From Haloarcula litorea (lineage in GTDB: Archaea; Halobacteriota; Halobacteria; Halobacteriales; Haloarculaceae), in NCBI RefSeq assembly GCF_029338195.1, contig NZ_CP119779.1:620001-684000 (forward strand): a DNA stretch of 64,000 nt. Reading direction: 5' to 3'. Both the position numbers and the translations under genes were made by a program. The notes beneath the pieces were generated by a model that was given only the letters and a program-made list of their open reading frames with translations, did no database searches and was not told the origin of the DNA. Below, piece by piece: positions 8,773 to 17,345 of this stretch; the first letter of the stretch is position 1; each line of letters starts with the position of its first letter.

Positions 8773-9357
8773 TCAGCGGCGACCGCGGAGGAACGACGCC
8801 GCGAGTTCGCCGAGCCGGTCGTCCTGGCCCAGGAAGTGGTGGTCGGCCGGGAGCGCCTCGACGGCGTGGCCGAGTTCGCGCGCCCGCTCGACGACCGGCC
8901 GCCAGTCGACGGTGTCGTCTCGGTCGCCGTATACGATCTGCACCGGACAGTCGACGTCGGCGAGCGCCGCGACGACCGCCCGATCCCCGGGCGGGGCGAG
9001 GACGGAGACGGCCGCGGGTGTCGCGTCCGGATCGGCCGACGCCGCCGTCCGGAGCGCCACGCCGGCCCCGAAGCTGTAGCCGAACAGGGCGACCGACGCG
9101 AAGCGGTCGGCGGCCCAGCGGAGCGCGTTCTCGGCGTCTGCCCGTTCTCCCCGTCCCTCGTCCCACTCGCCGTAGTCGAACCGCAGACACGCCACGTCGG
9201 GCGCGAGCGCGTCGCTCACCGCCCGGAGCCGACGGTCCGACCGCGAACCGCCGTACTGCGGGTGGGGCGGACACGCGACGACAGCGCGGTCGGCGTCGGG
9301 CCGGTCGAGGGTCGCGACGACCCGCCGGCCGCCGGGAACGTGGACGCGTTCGGTCAC
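8773..9357 (-). CDS. Alpha/beta hydrolase (KANL3/Tex30 or dienelactone-hydrolase-like)
   Basis: 194 residues from a GTG at 9355-9357 (VTERVHVPGG). The fold is read from the strand AVVACPPHPQYGGS, the nucleophile elbow LFGYSFGAGVAL (Ser at about residue 92), the acid-bearing strand VYGDRDDTVDW (about 147) and the terminal His in ADHHFLGQDD (about 179). It is a cytosolic serine hydrolase with unknown ester substrate; DHHFLG-type ends occur in small alpha/beta hydrolases of the Tex30/YdeN kind. GTG was chosen because sequence further upstream is antisense of the neighbouring gene. It is divergent from the small membrane protein at 9439. Confidence 0.82.
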   Translation of the reverse strand: MTERVHVPGGRRVVATLDRPDADRAVVACPPHPQYGGSRSDRRLRAVSDALAPDVACLRFDYGEWDEGRGERADAENALRWAADRFASVALFGYSFGAGVALRTAASADPDATPAAVSVLAPPGDRAVVAALADVDCPVQIVYGDRDDTVDWRPVVERARELGHAVEALPADHHFLGQDDRLGELAASFLRGRR

Positions 9358-9438
9358 GGTCGAGCGGTCGGCGGCACCGGCCCTGAATCTGTCGCCGAAG
9401 TCGCCAGCTACGTATCGGGGCGGTCCGAACGCGTGGGT

Positions 9439-9732
9439 ATGAGCGACGACACCGACGACCCCGAGTCGCCCGCCGACGGCCGTCCGGAGCGCTACTCGGC
9501 CGTCTCCCGCTCCGACCGCCGCCGTCGCAGCGTCCGCCAACTCCTGTTCGTCATCGCCGGGGCTCACACCGGCGCGTTCGTCGGCAGCGTCGTCCCGACC
9601 TTCGGCCTGCCCGGCGACGTGGTCTCGGTGGGGCTGGTCGCCGTGCTTCTGGCGCTCCCGTTCGTCGTCGACGCGAAGTGGGACGTCATCGAGGGGGTTT
9701 GGCTCGGCCTGGTCGGCGGCGAGACGCCGTGA
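9439..9732 (+). CDS. Small two-helix membrane protein (97 aa)
   Basis: 97 residues: a polar, acidic N-terminus (MSDDTDDPESPADG), a basic patch SDRRRRSVRQ, then hydrophobic segments at about 34-53 (LLFVIAGAHTGAFVGSVVP) and 59-77, ending with VEGVW-like amphipathic sequence and GGETP. The layout suggests the N-terminus faces the cytoplasm. Family not recognised. It is followed after 35 bp by pspA, which has its own TATA-like element in that gap, so the two may be separately transcribed. Confidence 0.65.
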   Translation: MSDDTDDPESPADGRPERYSAVSRSDRRRRSVRQLLFVIAGAHTGAFVGSVVPTFGLPGDVVSVGLVAVLLALPFVVDAKWDVIEGVWLGLVGGETP

Positions 9733-9735
9733 AAG

Positions 9736-9745
9736 AAATTTAAGG
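9736..9745 (+). promoter_or_regulatory. TATA-like element for pspA
   Basis: AAATTTAAGG lies 23-32 bases before the pspA ATG at 9768 in otherwise GC-rich sequence. That spacing fits an archaeal TATA box for a leaderless or near-leaderless transcript. Confidence 0.55.
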
Positions 9746-9767
9746 CGTCCGGCCCGGAGTACCACCT

Positions 9768-10634
9768 ATGGGAATCCTCTCGCGCGCGTCGTACGTCATC
9801 CGGTCGAAGGTCAACGCCATCCTCGACCGGTCGGAAGACCCCGCCGAGACGCTGGACTACAGCTACGAGCAACTGCAAGACGAGCTCCAGAACGTCAAGC
9901 AGGGAATCGCGGATCTGACGACCCAGAAGAAGCGACTGGAGATCCAGAAGCGGCGGCTGGAGGAGAACGTCGAGAAGCACAACGAGCAGGCCCGCCAGGC
10001 CGTCGAGCAGGACCGCGAGGACCTGGCCCGACAGGCCCTGGAGAAGAAGAAACAGAAGATGAGTCAGATCGAGGACCTGGAGGGACAGATCGCCGACCTC
10101 CAGAGCCAGCAGGACCAGCTCGTCGAGCAGAAAGACGAGCTCCAGCGTCAGATCGAGCAGTTCCGCACGAAGAAGGAGACGATGAAGGCCCGCCACGAGG
10201 CCGCCAAGGCCTCCAAGCGGGTCAACGAGGCGATGACCGGCGCGGGCGACGAGATGCAGGACGTCAACCGCGCCATCGAGCGCGCGGAGGAGCGCACCGA
10301 GGAGATGGAGGCCCGGTCGCAGGCGATGGACGAGCTCCGCGAGGACGGCGTCCTGGAGGACCAGATCTCCGACAAGAGCTCCCTGGAGAAGGAGCTGGAG
10401 GACATCGAACAGCAGGGTGAGGTCGACGCCGAACTCGACACGCTGAAGTCGGAGATGGGGAAGGCCGACGAGCCCGAGTCCGGCGAGTCGCCGTCTGCTG
10501 ACGCGGACGGCGATACCAGCGAGGTCGAGGCCGAACTCGAACAGGAGCTCCAGGACGACGCGACCGACGTCGAGGTCGACGAGAGCGAAGTCGAGGCCGA
10601 GCTCGACGAGATCAAGGACACGGAGAACAGCTAG
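9768..10634 (+). CDS. pspA: PspA/IM30 family membrane-remodelling protein
   Basis: 288 residues with the characteristic opening MGILSRASYVIRSKVNAILD, the DPAETLDYSYEQLQ segment after it, and then about 170 residues of nearly uninterrupted charged coiled coil (helices alpha1-alpha4 of PspA/Vipp1/ESCRT-III type). A short acidic linker and another small helix follow at the C-terminus. PspA proteins coat and stabilise the inner face of damaged membranes and some act in stress signalling. Neighbours are membrane proteins on both sides. Its TAG stop shares CTAG with the stop of the convergent permease relic. Confidence 0.92.
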   Translation: MGILSRASYVIRSKVNAILDRSEDPAETLDYSYEQLQDELQNVKQGIADLTTQKKRLEIQKRRLEENVEKHNEQARQAVEQDREDLARQALEKKKQKMSQIEDLEGQIADLQSQQDQLVEQKDELQRQIEQFRTKKETMKARHEAAKASKRVNEAMTGAGDEMQDVNRAIERAEERTEEMEARSQAMDELREDGVLEDQISDKSSLEKELEDIEQQGEVDAELDTLKSEMGKADEPESGESPSADADGDTSEVEAELEQELQDDATDVEVDESEVEAELDEIKDTENS

Positions 10635-10866
10635 GGCGGCCACAGCGCCGCGACCGACGGGGTCGTGACCGCACCAGCGGCAGTTGCAGGGGCGCGCCGA
10701 CGCGGGCGTCGCCGGTGAACCGGTCGCCGCCGGGGGTGAGGAAGGCGGTGGCGACGGCGAACGTGACCGCGAGCAGGGACGGGAACCAGTCGAGACCGAC
10801 GCCGCGTGCCGCGCGATGGGCGCGAGGGGGACGGCCGTCGCCACGGGCGTGGTGACGCCGGCTCGC
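10631..10866 (-). pseudogene. Decayed C-terminal fragment of an SLC13/DASS-type permease
   Basis: No single frame is open with a sensible protein, yet three frames in succession match the end of an SLC13 (divalent anion:Na+ symporter, also seen in TrkA-C-containing) permease. First TTPVATAVPLAPIA (about 10810-10855), then in another frame LLAVTFAVATAFLTP joined directly to GGDRFTGDARVGAPLQLPLV (about 10690-10800), then in a third frame AGAVTTPSVAALWPP and a stop. The intact family has about a dozen residues between FLTP and the GGxRF motif, so an internal deletion accompanies at least two frameshifts. No upstream part of the gene survives; it abuts the 3' end of the membrane protein gene at 10867. 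Confidence 0.6.
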
Positions 10867-11913
10867 TCAGTCCCAGCTCACGTCCACCGACCGATCGGTG
10901 TCCCGGAGGATGAACGGGCCGATCGAGAGGGTCCGCTTGGTGATGGTGACGATCCGGAGGATGTACGCCAGCAAGACCATGAAGGGCACCAGCGCGATGG
11001 TGGTCGTCAGCGAGACCAGCAAGAGCGCGTGGCTGACACCGAGCGTCGCTCCGGGGAGGCCGCGGGGATCGAGAAACAGCAACGCGGCGATGCTGACCGT
11101 CAGCGCGGGGATGGCGACGTACAGCAGCGTCCGCGAGAGGTTGGACAGCTCCCACTGGAAGTACAGCGTCTTGAAGTGCTCGCGGGCCGGGCCGAACAGC
11201 TGCAGCGTCTCGACGAGCCCGTCGAGTTTCGTCCGCACGTCGTCCGAGAGGTGGTCGCCGTACTCCTCGGTGATGCGCCGCCCGGCGTAGATCTTCCAGG
11301 AGTAGTTGTAGTTGAGCGCGGCCTTCACCACGTCGAACTCGCCGAAGCTCCCCCCCTCGAGCTGGTCCGTGACCGTCTCGGCGTTGCCGACGATCGAGTC
11401 CAGATACGTCGAGACGAGGTCCTCGACGCTCTGGTCGTCGAACCCCTCCGCGTCGACGGTGTCCTGGATGTCCTCGGCCTGTTCTTTGGTCGCCCGGACC
11501 AGCGACCGGAGGAACGCCGAGGGCTCGGCCGGGCTGACCGCGGCGTCGACCGTGTCGGCGACGTCACCCCGGAAGCTCATCGCTCCCTCCATCCGGTCCT
11601 GCTGGTCCCCGGCGGCCCCCAGTTCCTGCGAGAGGACGAGCTGGCTCAGCGTCAGCACCAGCGTCACGCCGGTGATGGTGCCGGTGATGAGCGCCTGGTA
11701 CAGCGTCTCGCCGGGGTCGCCCCGGACGAGCAGCGTCTGTGCCGGCGTCGGGTGGAGGCTCCCGCCGACCAGCAGCGCGACGAACAGCACGCCCGAGAAG
11801 ATGGTCGCGACGACCCAGCGGTCGGCGTCGAGCAGGAACCAGACGAAGCGCGTGTCCTCCGAGACGCGCTCGCGCATCGTGTCGCTGGGCTGGTCCCGAT
11901 CCCTGTCGCTCAT
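10867..11913 (-). CDS. Haloarchaeal four-helix membrane protein with central helical domain (paralogue B)
   Basis: 348 residues starting MSDRDRDQPSDTMRERV. Hydrophobic segments lie near residues 31-50, 78-100, 272-293 and 303-327; between the second and third is a charged helical domain of about 165 residues including a PAEPSAFLRSLV segment and FGPAREHFKTLYF just before helix 3. These features match the protein at 7500-8468, and the two genes have the same orientation. Function unknown. Its final residues VDVSWD are followed at once by the permease relic. ATG at 11911-11913; about 60 bp separate it from the thrS stop. Confidence 0.8.
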   Translation of the reverse strand: MSDRDRDQPSDTMRERVSEDTRFVWFLLDADRWVVATIFSGVLFVALLVGGSLHPTPAQTLLVRGDPGETLYQALITGTITGVTLVLTLSQLVLSQELGAAGDQQDRMEGAMSFRGDVADTVDAAVSPAEPSAFLRSLVRATKEQAEDIQDTVDAEGFDDQSVEDLVSTYLDSIVGNAETVTDQLEGGSFGEFDVVKAALNYNYSWKIYAGRRITEEYGDHLSDDVRTKLDGLVETLQLFGPAREHFKTLYFQWELSNLSRTLLYVAIPALTVSIAALLFLDPRGLPGATLGVSHALLLVSLTTTIALVPFMVLLAYILRIVTITKRTLSIGPFILRDTDRSVDVSWD

Positions 11914-11972
11914 ACCCGCCCCGTCGCCGGCCTCGCATAAAAACGCACGCACCCCCGCGGACCCGCGCCCCG

Positions 11973-13901
11973 CTACCGTCCGGCGAAGAAGGTCACGTCG
12001 GTCCGCTGTTGCTCGACCTCCCGTTCGAGGTGGTCCCGGAACTCGGCGAGGTCGATGTCTTTCTCTTCCCGTTCCCTGCGGTCCCGCACCGAGATGGTAC
12101 CGGCCCCTTCCTCGTCGTCGCCGATGATGAGCATGTACGGCACCCGGTCGTCGTGGGCCTGCTGGATCTTCCGGCCGACGGTCCAGGAACGATCCTCGAT
12201 CTCGACGCGGAAGTCGTCGAGCTCGGCGGCCAGCTCCTCGCAGTAGTCGATGTTGTCGTCGGAGACCGGGAGGATCCGGACCTGCTCGGGGGCCAGCCAC
12301 GGCGGGAACTTCCCGTCGTAGTGCTCGGTCAACACCATGAAGAACCGCTCGTAGCTGCCGTACAGCGCGCGGTGGATCATCACCGGGCGGTGGTCCTCGT
12401 TGTCCTCGCCGGTGTAGGTCAGGTCGAACCGCTCGGGCATGTTGAAGTCGAGCTGGACCGTCGGCCCGTCCCAGTGCCGGCCCAGGGCGTCCTCGAAGGC
12501 GAAGTCGATCTTCGGCCCGTAGAAGGCCCCGTCGCCGGGCTCGACCTCGTAGTCGATGTCCTGCTCCTCCAGGACCGCCTCCAGCTGGGACTCCGCCCGC
12601 TCCCAGATCTCGTCGCCGCCGACGGACTTCTCGGGGCGGGTGGCGAACTGGACCGTGTAGTCGAGGTTGAAGGTGTCCAGCGTGTCGAGGATGATGTCGA
12701 CCGTCGCGAGCACCTCCTGCTCGATCTGGTCGGGGCGGACGAACAGGTGGCCGTCGTCGATGGTGAACGCCCACGTCCGGGACAGGCCCGACAGTTCCCC
12801 GCGCTGCTCCTTGCGGTAGACCTTCCCGTCCTCGAAGTACCGCACCGGGAGGTCCCGGTAGGACCAGGACTTCTGGTCGAAGATCGTCGCGTGGCCCGGG
12901 CAGTTCATCGGCTTCAGCCCGTACTCCTCGTCGTTGACGTCGAGCAGGAACATGTCGTCGACGTAGTTCTCGTAGTGACCGGACTTCTTCCAGAGCTCCG
13001 TCCGGAAGACGTGGGGCGTCTCGACCTCGTCGTAGCCGGCGTCGCGGTTCAGGCCGGCGACGTACTCCGACAGTTCGTTGAGGATCTGCTTGCCGTTGGG
13101 CTCGTACAGCGGGAGGCCCGGTCCCGTGGTGTCGTCGATGGAGAACAGGTCCATCTCCTGGCCGATCTTCCGGTGGTCCCGCTCCTGGGCCTTCCGGCGG
13201 CGTTCGAGGAACTCCTCGAGTTCGTCCTCGGTCGGGAAGGCGGTGCCGTACACCCGCGTGAGCGTCTCGTTGTCCTCCTCGCCGCGCCAGAAGGCCGCCG
13301 AGATCTCCAGCAGGGCGAACCCGCCGATCTCGCCGGTCGACTCGACGTGGGGACCCTGACAGAGGTCGTAGAACTCCGCCTGCTCGTAGAAGGAGACGGG
13401 GTCCTCGTCGGCGGCCTCGGTCTCCAGGATGTCCCGCTTGAACGGGTTGTCCTCGTAGCGCTCGAAGGCCTCCTCGCGGTCGAGGAGTTCCCGCTCGATG
13501 TCGTAGTCGGCGTCGATGATGTCCTGGGCCTCGGCCTCGATGGTCTCCAGATCGTCCTCGTCGAGGTCGACGTCGGCGACGTCGTAGTAGAAGCCGTCGT
13601 CGGTCCACGGTCCGATGGTCAGTGTCACCTCGGGGAACTCGCGCTGGAGGGCCTGGGCGAACACGTGGGCGGCCGAGTGACGCAGCACGTCCACGTACTC
13701 GTCGCTGCTCGGTGTGACGATCTCGAGTGCGACGTCGTCCTCGATGGACGTGTGCTTGTCGACCAGGTCGCCGTCCACGACGCCGGCCACCGTATCGGAC
13801 CCGAGCCCCGGCCCGATTTCGTAGGCGACGTCTTCGACCGTGCTGCCGGCGTCCACCTGGAGCGTGGACCCGTCCGGCAGCGTGACCGTGACCGTACTCA
13901 T
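11973..13901 (-). CDS. thrS: Threonyl-tRNA synthetase (bacterial-type architecture)
   Basis: 642 residues. Domains in order: TGS (1-60, [13 protein letters not shown]), N2 editing domain with HxxxH in [12 protein letters not shown] (about 73-77) and the Cys/His pair in [10 protein letters not shown], class II core with motif 1 region, motif 2 ([19 protein letters not shown] split over about 355-373), motif 3, and an anticodon-binding domain ending in [10 protein letters not shown]. The zinc-binding Cys in MNCPGH is present. The presence of the bacterial-type N2 editing domain, instead of the DTD-like editing domain of most archaeal ThrRS, marks the bacterial form known in haloarchaea. Confidence 0.96.
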   Translation of the reverse strand: MSTVTVTLPDGSTLQVDAGSTVEDVAYEIGPGLGSDTVAGVVDGDLVDKHTSIEDDVALEIVTPSSDEYVDVLRHSAAHVFAQALQREFPEVTLTIGPWTDDGFYYDVADVDLDEDDLETIEAEAQDIIDADYDIERELLDREEAFERYEDNPFKRDILETEAADEDPVSFYEQAEFYDLCQGPHVESTGEIGGFALLEISAAFWRGEEDNETLTRVYGTAFPTEDELEEFLERRRKAQERDHRKIGQEMDLFSIDDTTGPGLPLYEPNGKQILNELSEYVAGLNRDAGYDEVETPHVFRTELWKKSGHYENYVDDMFLLDVNDEEYGLKPMNCPGHATIFDQKSWSYRDLPVRYFEDGKVYRKEQRGELSGLSRTWAFTIDDGHLFVRPDQIEQEVLATVDIILDTLDTFNLDYTVQFATRPEKSVGGDEIWERAESQLEAVLEEQDIDYEVEPGDGAFYGPKIDFAFEDALGRHWDGPTVQLDFNMPERFDLTYTGEDNEDHRPVMIHRALYGSYERFFMVLTEHYDGKFPPWLAPEQVRILPVSDDNIDYCEELAAELDDFRVEIEDRSWTVGRKIQQAHDDRVPYMLIIGDDEEGAGTISVRDRREREEKDIDLAEFRDHLEREVEQQRTDVTFFAGR

Positions 13902-13947
13902 ACCCGTGGATACGATAGCGGCCGGGGATAAGTGTATTGAGACGCGC

Positions 13948-14508
13948 TCACTCCGAGGGGATCGGGCCGTCCTCGGACGCGACGGGATCGGGGACGCTCC
14001 CGCCGCGATCGGGACCCCCCGTCTCGGTGCGCTCCAGCGGCGAGAACTCGGTCCCCGTGCCGGCGTCGAGCGCCGCGAGCCGGTCGGCGACGGTCGTGAC
14101 GCCGCCGTCGCCGGCGTGGGGTGTCACGCAGACGAGGCGGCCGTCGGCGAACTCCGCGAGCGTGACGGCGGGCACCCGCATCGCCCGGTACTGCTCGCCG
14201 CTGATCGAGTCGTCGACCTCGCGGACGGCGAAGGCGGGCGCGAGCGACACCCCGTTCTTCGCGGCCCACTCGCGGAACGCCGCCACGCGGGCGACGATTC
14301 CCTCGCCGCGCGCCGAGCGGACCGCGGCCCGCGTCGCCGGCACCTGGTCGCCCCAGACCTCGACGGACCTGGCGTCGAACGTGCCGTCCGCGACGAGCGC
14401 GTCCACGCGGTCGAGGCGATCCTGCTGTTGCCGGTGGTACCCGTCCGGGAGCAGCGACCGGACGAGCAGCTCCACGCGGCGACGCCCCACCGGGTCAGTC
14501 CCTTGCAT
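13948..14508 (-). CDS. Haloarchaeal conserved protein of unknown function (186 aa)
   Basis: 186 residues, soluble. The first 90 residues are helical and charged ([13 protein letters not shown]..., [22 protein letters not shown]), the middle has [15 protein letters not shown], and a compact strand-rich segment [24 protein letters not shown] follows; the last 45 residues are a polar, Gly/Pro-rich tail. I recall this general arrangement from haloarchaeal proteins labelled HTH-containing, but I see no convincing helix-turn-helix here. A TATA-like AT-rich patch (GAATACTTTT on the minus strand, about 14541-14550) precedes the ATG at 14506-14508. Confidence 0.65.
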   Translation of the reverse strand: MQGTDPVGRRRVELLVRSLLPDGYHRQQQDRLDRVDALVADGTFDARSVEVWGDQVPATRAAVRSARGEGIVARVAAFREWAAKNGVSLAPAFAVREVDDSISGEQYRAMRVPAVTLAEFADGRLVCVTPHAGDGGVTTVADRLAALDAGTGTEFSPLERTETGGPDRGGSVPDPVASEDGPIPSE

Positions 14509-14684
14509 AGTGTTACCACAGATACGCCGCCGTGAGCAAAAGTATTCTCGTTGACAACTGCTGGTAGACTGCCGCTCGGCTCGAACAGTGTAAACCGCCG
14601 GTCCGCCGTGGGGGACTTCCGGCCAGCGCCGGCGGGTCCGACAGGGAGTACTATGTGGGGGCGGGACACACAGAGCGAGTGACG

Positions 14685-15116
14685 ATGTACGACAACGTAC
14701 TCGTGGCGACCGACGGCAGCTCGGGGACGACGGAGACGCTGGAACACGCCGTCTCCATCGCCCGGGACAACGACGCGACGCTGCACGGCCTCTACGTCGT
14801 CGACAAGCGCCGCTACCGCGCCGCGGAGAAAGACGTCCAGGACGACGTCCGGCAGTCCCTGGAGGAGGAGGGGGAGGTCGCGCTGGACGACGTCACCGTC
14901 CGCGGCGAGGAGGCCGGCCTCGACGTGACGACCCGACTGGCCGAGGGGATCCCGGACACGGTCATCGGGGAGTACGTCGAGTCGGCGGGGATCGACCTCG
15001 TCGTGATGGGGACCCACGGCCGGACCGGGGCCGAGCGGGTCGCCAACCTCGGCAGCACCACCGACCGGGTGCTGGAGAGTTCGACGGTCCCCGTGCTGGT
15101 CGTCCACATCGAGTGA
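14685..15116 (+). CDS. Universal stress protein, UspA family
   Basis: 143 residues, the standard single-domain length. It opens MYDNVLVATDGSSGTTETLEHA and ends with the ATP-binding signature GTHGRTGAERVANLGS (G-2x-G-9x-G-S; residues about 113-128) followed by the VPVLVV strand, so nucleotide binding is likely. Usp proteins bind ATP or AMP and act in stress tolerance; targets are unknown. The ATG at 14685 matches the family start; a TATA-like AGTACTA lies about 35 bases upstream. Confidence 0.92.
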   Translation: MYDNVLVATDGSSGTTETLEHAVSIARDNDATLHGLYVVDKRRYRAAEKDVQDDVRQSLEEEGEVALDDVTVRGEEAGLDVTTRLAEGIPDTVIGEYVESAGIDLVVMGTHGRTGAERVANLGSTTDRVLESSTVPVLVVHIE

Positions 15117-15204
15117 GCCGGGCGGTCCCGCGGGCGGTTCTCGCAGGTGATACTCCGGCACCACACCTATACCGGAGCGGGACGGACTGTCGGGCAGAGA
15201 TTCG

Positions 15205-16740
15205 ATGCCAGTCGCCACCGGCAGTGAGACCCTGGACAGCATCCTCGACGGCGGACTCCCGGCGGAGCGAACGGTCCTGGTCACGGGCGGCCCGGGAACC
15301 GGGAAGTCCACCCTCGCGATGCAGTTCCTGCAGGCGGGCCTCGACGCGGGCGAGGACTGCCTGTTCATCAGTACCGAACAGACCTTCGCGGAGCTGACCG
15401 ACGCCTTCGCCGACTTCGCGTTCGACCTCGACCACGAGAACCTCACCGTCACCTCCGTCCACGCCACTCCCGGGGAGACGGTCGAGGGGGACGAGGGGCG
15501 CGAACTCACGCTGGAGACCCTGGAAGGCGGGCAGATGCTCGGCGGCGACTACTCGGCCCCCTTCGAGTCGAAGTACATCACCCGCTACCTCGAACGGTTC
15601 GCGCCGGCCGACCGCGTGGTGCTCGACTCCGTCTCGGGGCTGTCGGCCATCGGCGAGGACCAGGACGTGTTCCGGCGCACGCTGCTTGACTTCATCCGCC
15701 TGCTCAACGACGAGTTCGGCGCGACGGCGATCTTCACCGCCGAGGAGTCACAGCCGGGACTGATGCAGGACGACGTCAAGACGGTCGCGGCCAGCGACGC
15801 CGTCCAGTTCAACACCCACGGCGTCCTGCGGCTCTGGCGGGAGAACGTCGGCGGCGACTACCACCGCTTCGTCGAGGTCGTGAAGATGCGTGGGGTCGAC
15901 CACGACACGCGCGTCCACGAGGTGTCGTTCACCCACGAGGGCATCCGCGTCTCGCCGCGCCTGCGGACCCACCCCGGGGAGTTCGTCCCCTCCGATCACA
16001 TGTCGACGGGCATCCCCGGCCTGGACCACCTGATGGGTGGCGGGATCGTCACGGGCGGGACGCTCCTGCTGGAACACGACGGACGGGCCAGCCCCCACTC
16101 GATCCTGACGAACCTGATGACACAGGCCGTCGAGGAGGGGATGGCACTGACCATCGTGCCGCCGGTGGAACTCCCGCCCAAGCGCCTGCGGAGCATCATC
16201 GACGAGCGCATCGGAGACATGGAGACGATGCTGGCCGACGACCGGCTGTTCCTCGTCGACTTCGCCAACATCTGGGAGAACACCAAGCGGAACGTGTTCA
16301 AGCCACAGGAACACGACACCGACAACCCCGCGTCGGTGTTCCGGACGATCGACGACCGGCGCGGCGACCAGCCGATGTTCTCGGCGCTGAACGTCGAGGC
16401 ACAGCTGCCGGTCCTCGACGAGGACGAACTCAAGCAGATCCGCTTCTGGGAGGAGGAGAACCTCTTCAGGGAGGACGACACGTCGATGTACCTGTTCAAT
16501 CCGGCGACGCTGGACGACGGGCTGGCGGCGTTCTACGAGAACGGGGCGTGGCAGACCCTGAAGACGTGGCTGACCGACAACGGCCTCCAGTACATCGAAC
16601 TCCAGAAGTCCCCGAGCGGCTACATGGGATCGACCCGGCTCGTCGAGTACGTCGAGGACGAGCCGTATATGCGGGTCCAGCAGCCCCCGGGTGCCGGGTC
16701 GACCGTCGCGACGATGGACGGCGACGGAGGGGACCTGTAG
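15205..16740 (+). CDS. KaiC/RadA-like ATPase with one intact and one degenerate RecA domain (HTR-like)
   Basis: 511 residues. Domain 1 (about 1-250) starts PVATGSETLDSILDGGLP, with Walker A VTGGPGTGKST (residues 30-40) and a Walker B strand VVLDSVSGL (about 134-142). Domain 2 (about 268-480) repeats the entry STGIPGLDHLMGGGI but the P-loop has become LLLEHDGRASPH, with no GKS/T. This two-domain layout is that of haloarchaeal 'HTR-like' KaiC relatives, thought to be regulatory. It is immediately followed, with no intergenic base, by another RecA-fold relative. Confidence 0.8.
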   Translation: MPVATGSETLDSILDGGLPAERTVLVTGGPGTGKSTLAMQFLQAGLDAGEDCLFISTEQTFAELTDAFADFAFDLDHENLTVTSVHATPGETVEGDEGRELTLETLEGGQMLGGDYSAPFESKYITRYLERFAPADRVVLDSVSGLSAIGEDQDVFRRTLLDFIRLLNDEFGATAIFTAEESQPGLMQDDVKTVAASDAVQFNTHGVLRLWRENVGGDYHRFVEVVKMRGVDHDTRVHEVSFTHEGIRVSPRLRTHPGEFVPSDHMSTGIPGLDHLMGGGIVTGGTLLLEHDGRASPHSILTNLMTQAVEEGMALTIVPPVELPPKRLRSIIDERIGDMETMLADDRLFLVDFANIWENTKRNVFKPQEHDTDNPASVFRTIDDRRGDQPMFSALNVEAQLPVLDEDELKQIRFWEEENLFREDDTSMYLFNPATLDDGLAAFYENGAWQTLKTWLTDNGLQYIELQKSPSGYMGSTRLVEYVEDEPYMRVQQPPGAGSTVATMDGDGGDL

Positions 16741-17298
16741 ATGGACGCCCGCTTTCAGCCGGGGACGAACGTCCTCGTGACAGCGCCGTCGCTCAGCAGC
16801 GAGAAGCGCACGACCTGTCACGACCTGCTCGACGCGGGACCGGCGGGATCGCTGGACGTGCTCAGGGTGACGTACTCGGGCAGGCCCGCCGAACTCGTCG
16901 CGGAGTGGCGCGAGCGCCACGGGTCGCTCCCGGGGCGGATGGGGATCGTCGTCGTCGGCGACCAGGCCGGGATGGCCAGCGACGGGGAGACCGACCTGCC
17001 CGAGTCGGTGTTCGTCACGACCGCGAACCCGAACGACATCACGGGGCTCGGGATGCGGCTGAACAACTACCTCAGCGACCGGGAGAGCGACCGACAGCTC
17101 GTGGCCTGTTTCGACTCGCTGACCGAACTGCTGCAGTTCGCCGACATCCAGTCGGCGTTCAAGTTCCTCCACATGTTCGCCGGACAGTTGCGCGAGGTGG
17201 ACGCCGTCGGGCACTTCCACATCGACCCGGCGGCCCACGACCGGCAGACGCTCAGCCGGCTGAAGCCGTTGTTCGACGACGCCGTCGACTGCACCTGA
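16741..17298 (+). CDS. RecA-fold protein without a P-loop (DUF7504-like)
   Basis: 185 residues starting directly after the stop of the KaiC-like gene, so almost certainly co-transcribed. The N-terminal strand FQPGTNVLVTAPSLSSEK (residues 5-22) occupies the place of Walker A but has no GKT/S. A strand DRQLVACFDSLTELLQF takes the Walker B place and a KFLHMFAGQLR helix follows, as in KaiC/Rad55-like folds. It is related in design to the protein at 25886-26539. It probably works by binding partners rather than by ATP hydrolysis. The family name DUF7504 is from memory. Confidence 0.7.
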   Translation: MDARFQPGTNVLVTAPSLSSEKRTTCHDLLDAGPAGSLDVLRVTYSGRPAELVAEWRERHGSLPGRMGIVVVGDQAGMASDGETDLPESVFVTTANPNDITGLGMRLNNYLSDRESDRQLVACFDSLTELLQFADIQSAFKFLHMFAGQLREVDAVGHFHIDPAAHDRQTLSRLKPLFDDAVDCT

Positions 17299-17345
17299 GC
17301 CCGCGAACTGGAGCCTTTTTGCCGGCCGAGGCCGGAGGGGGAGAC

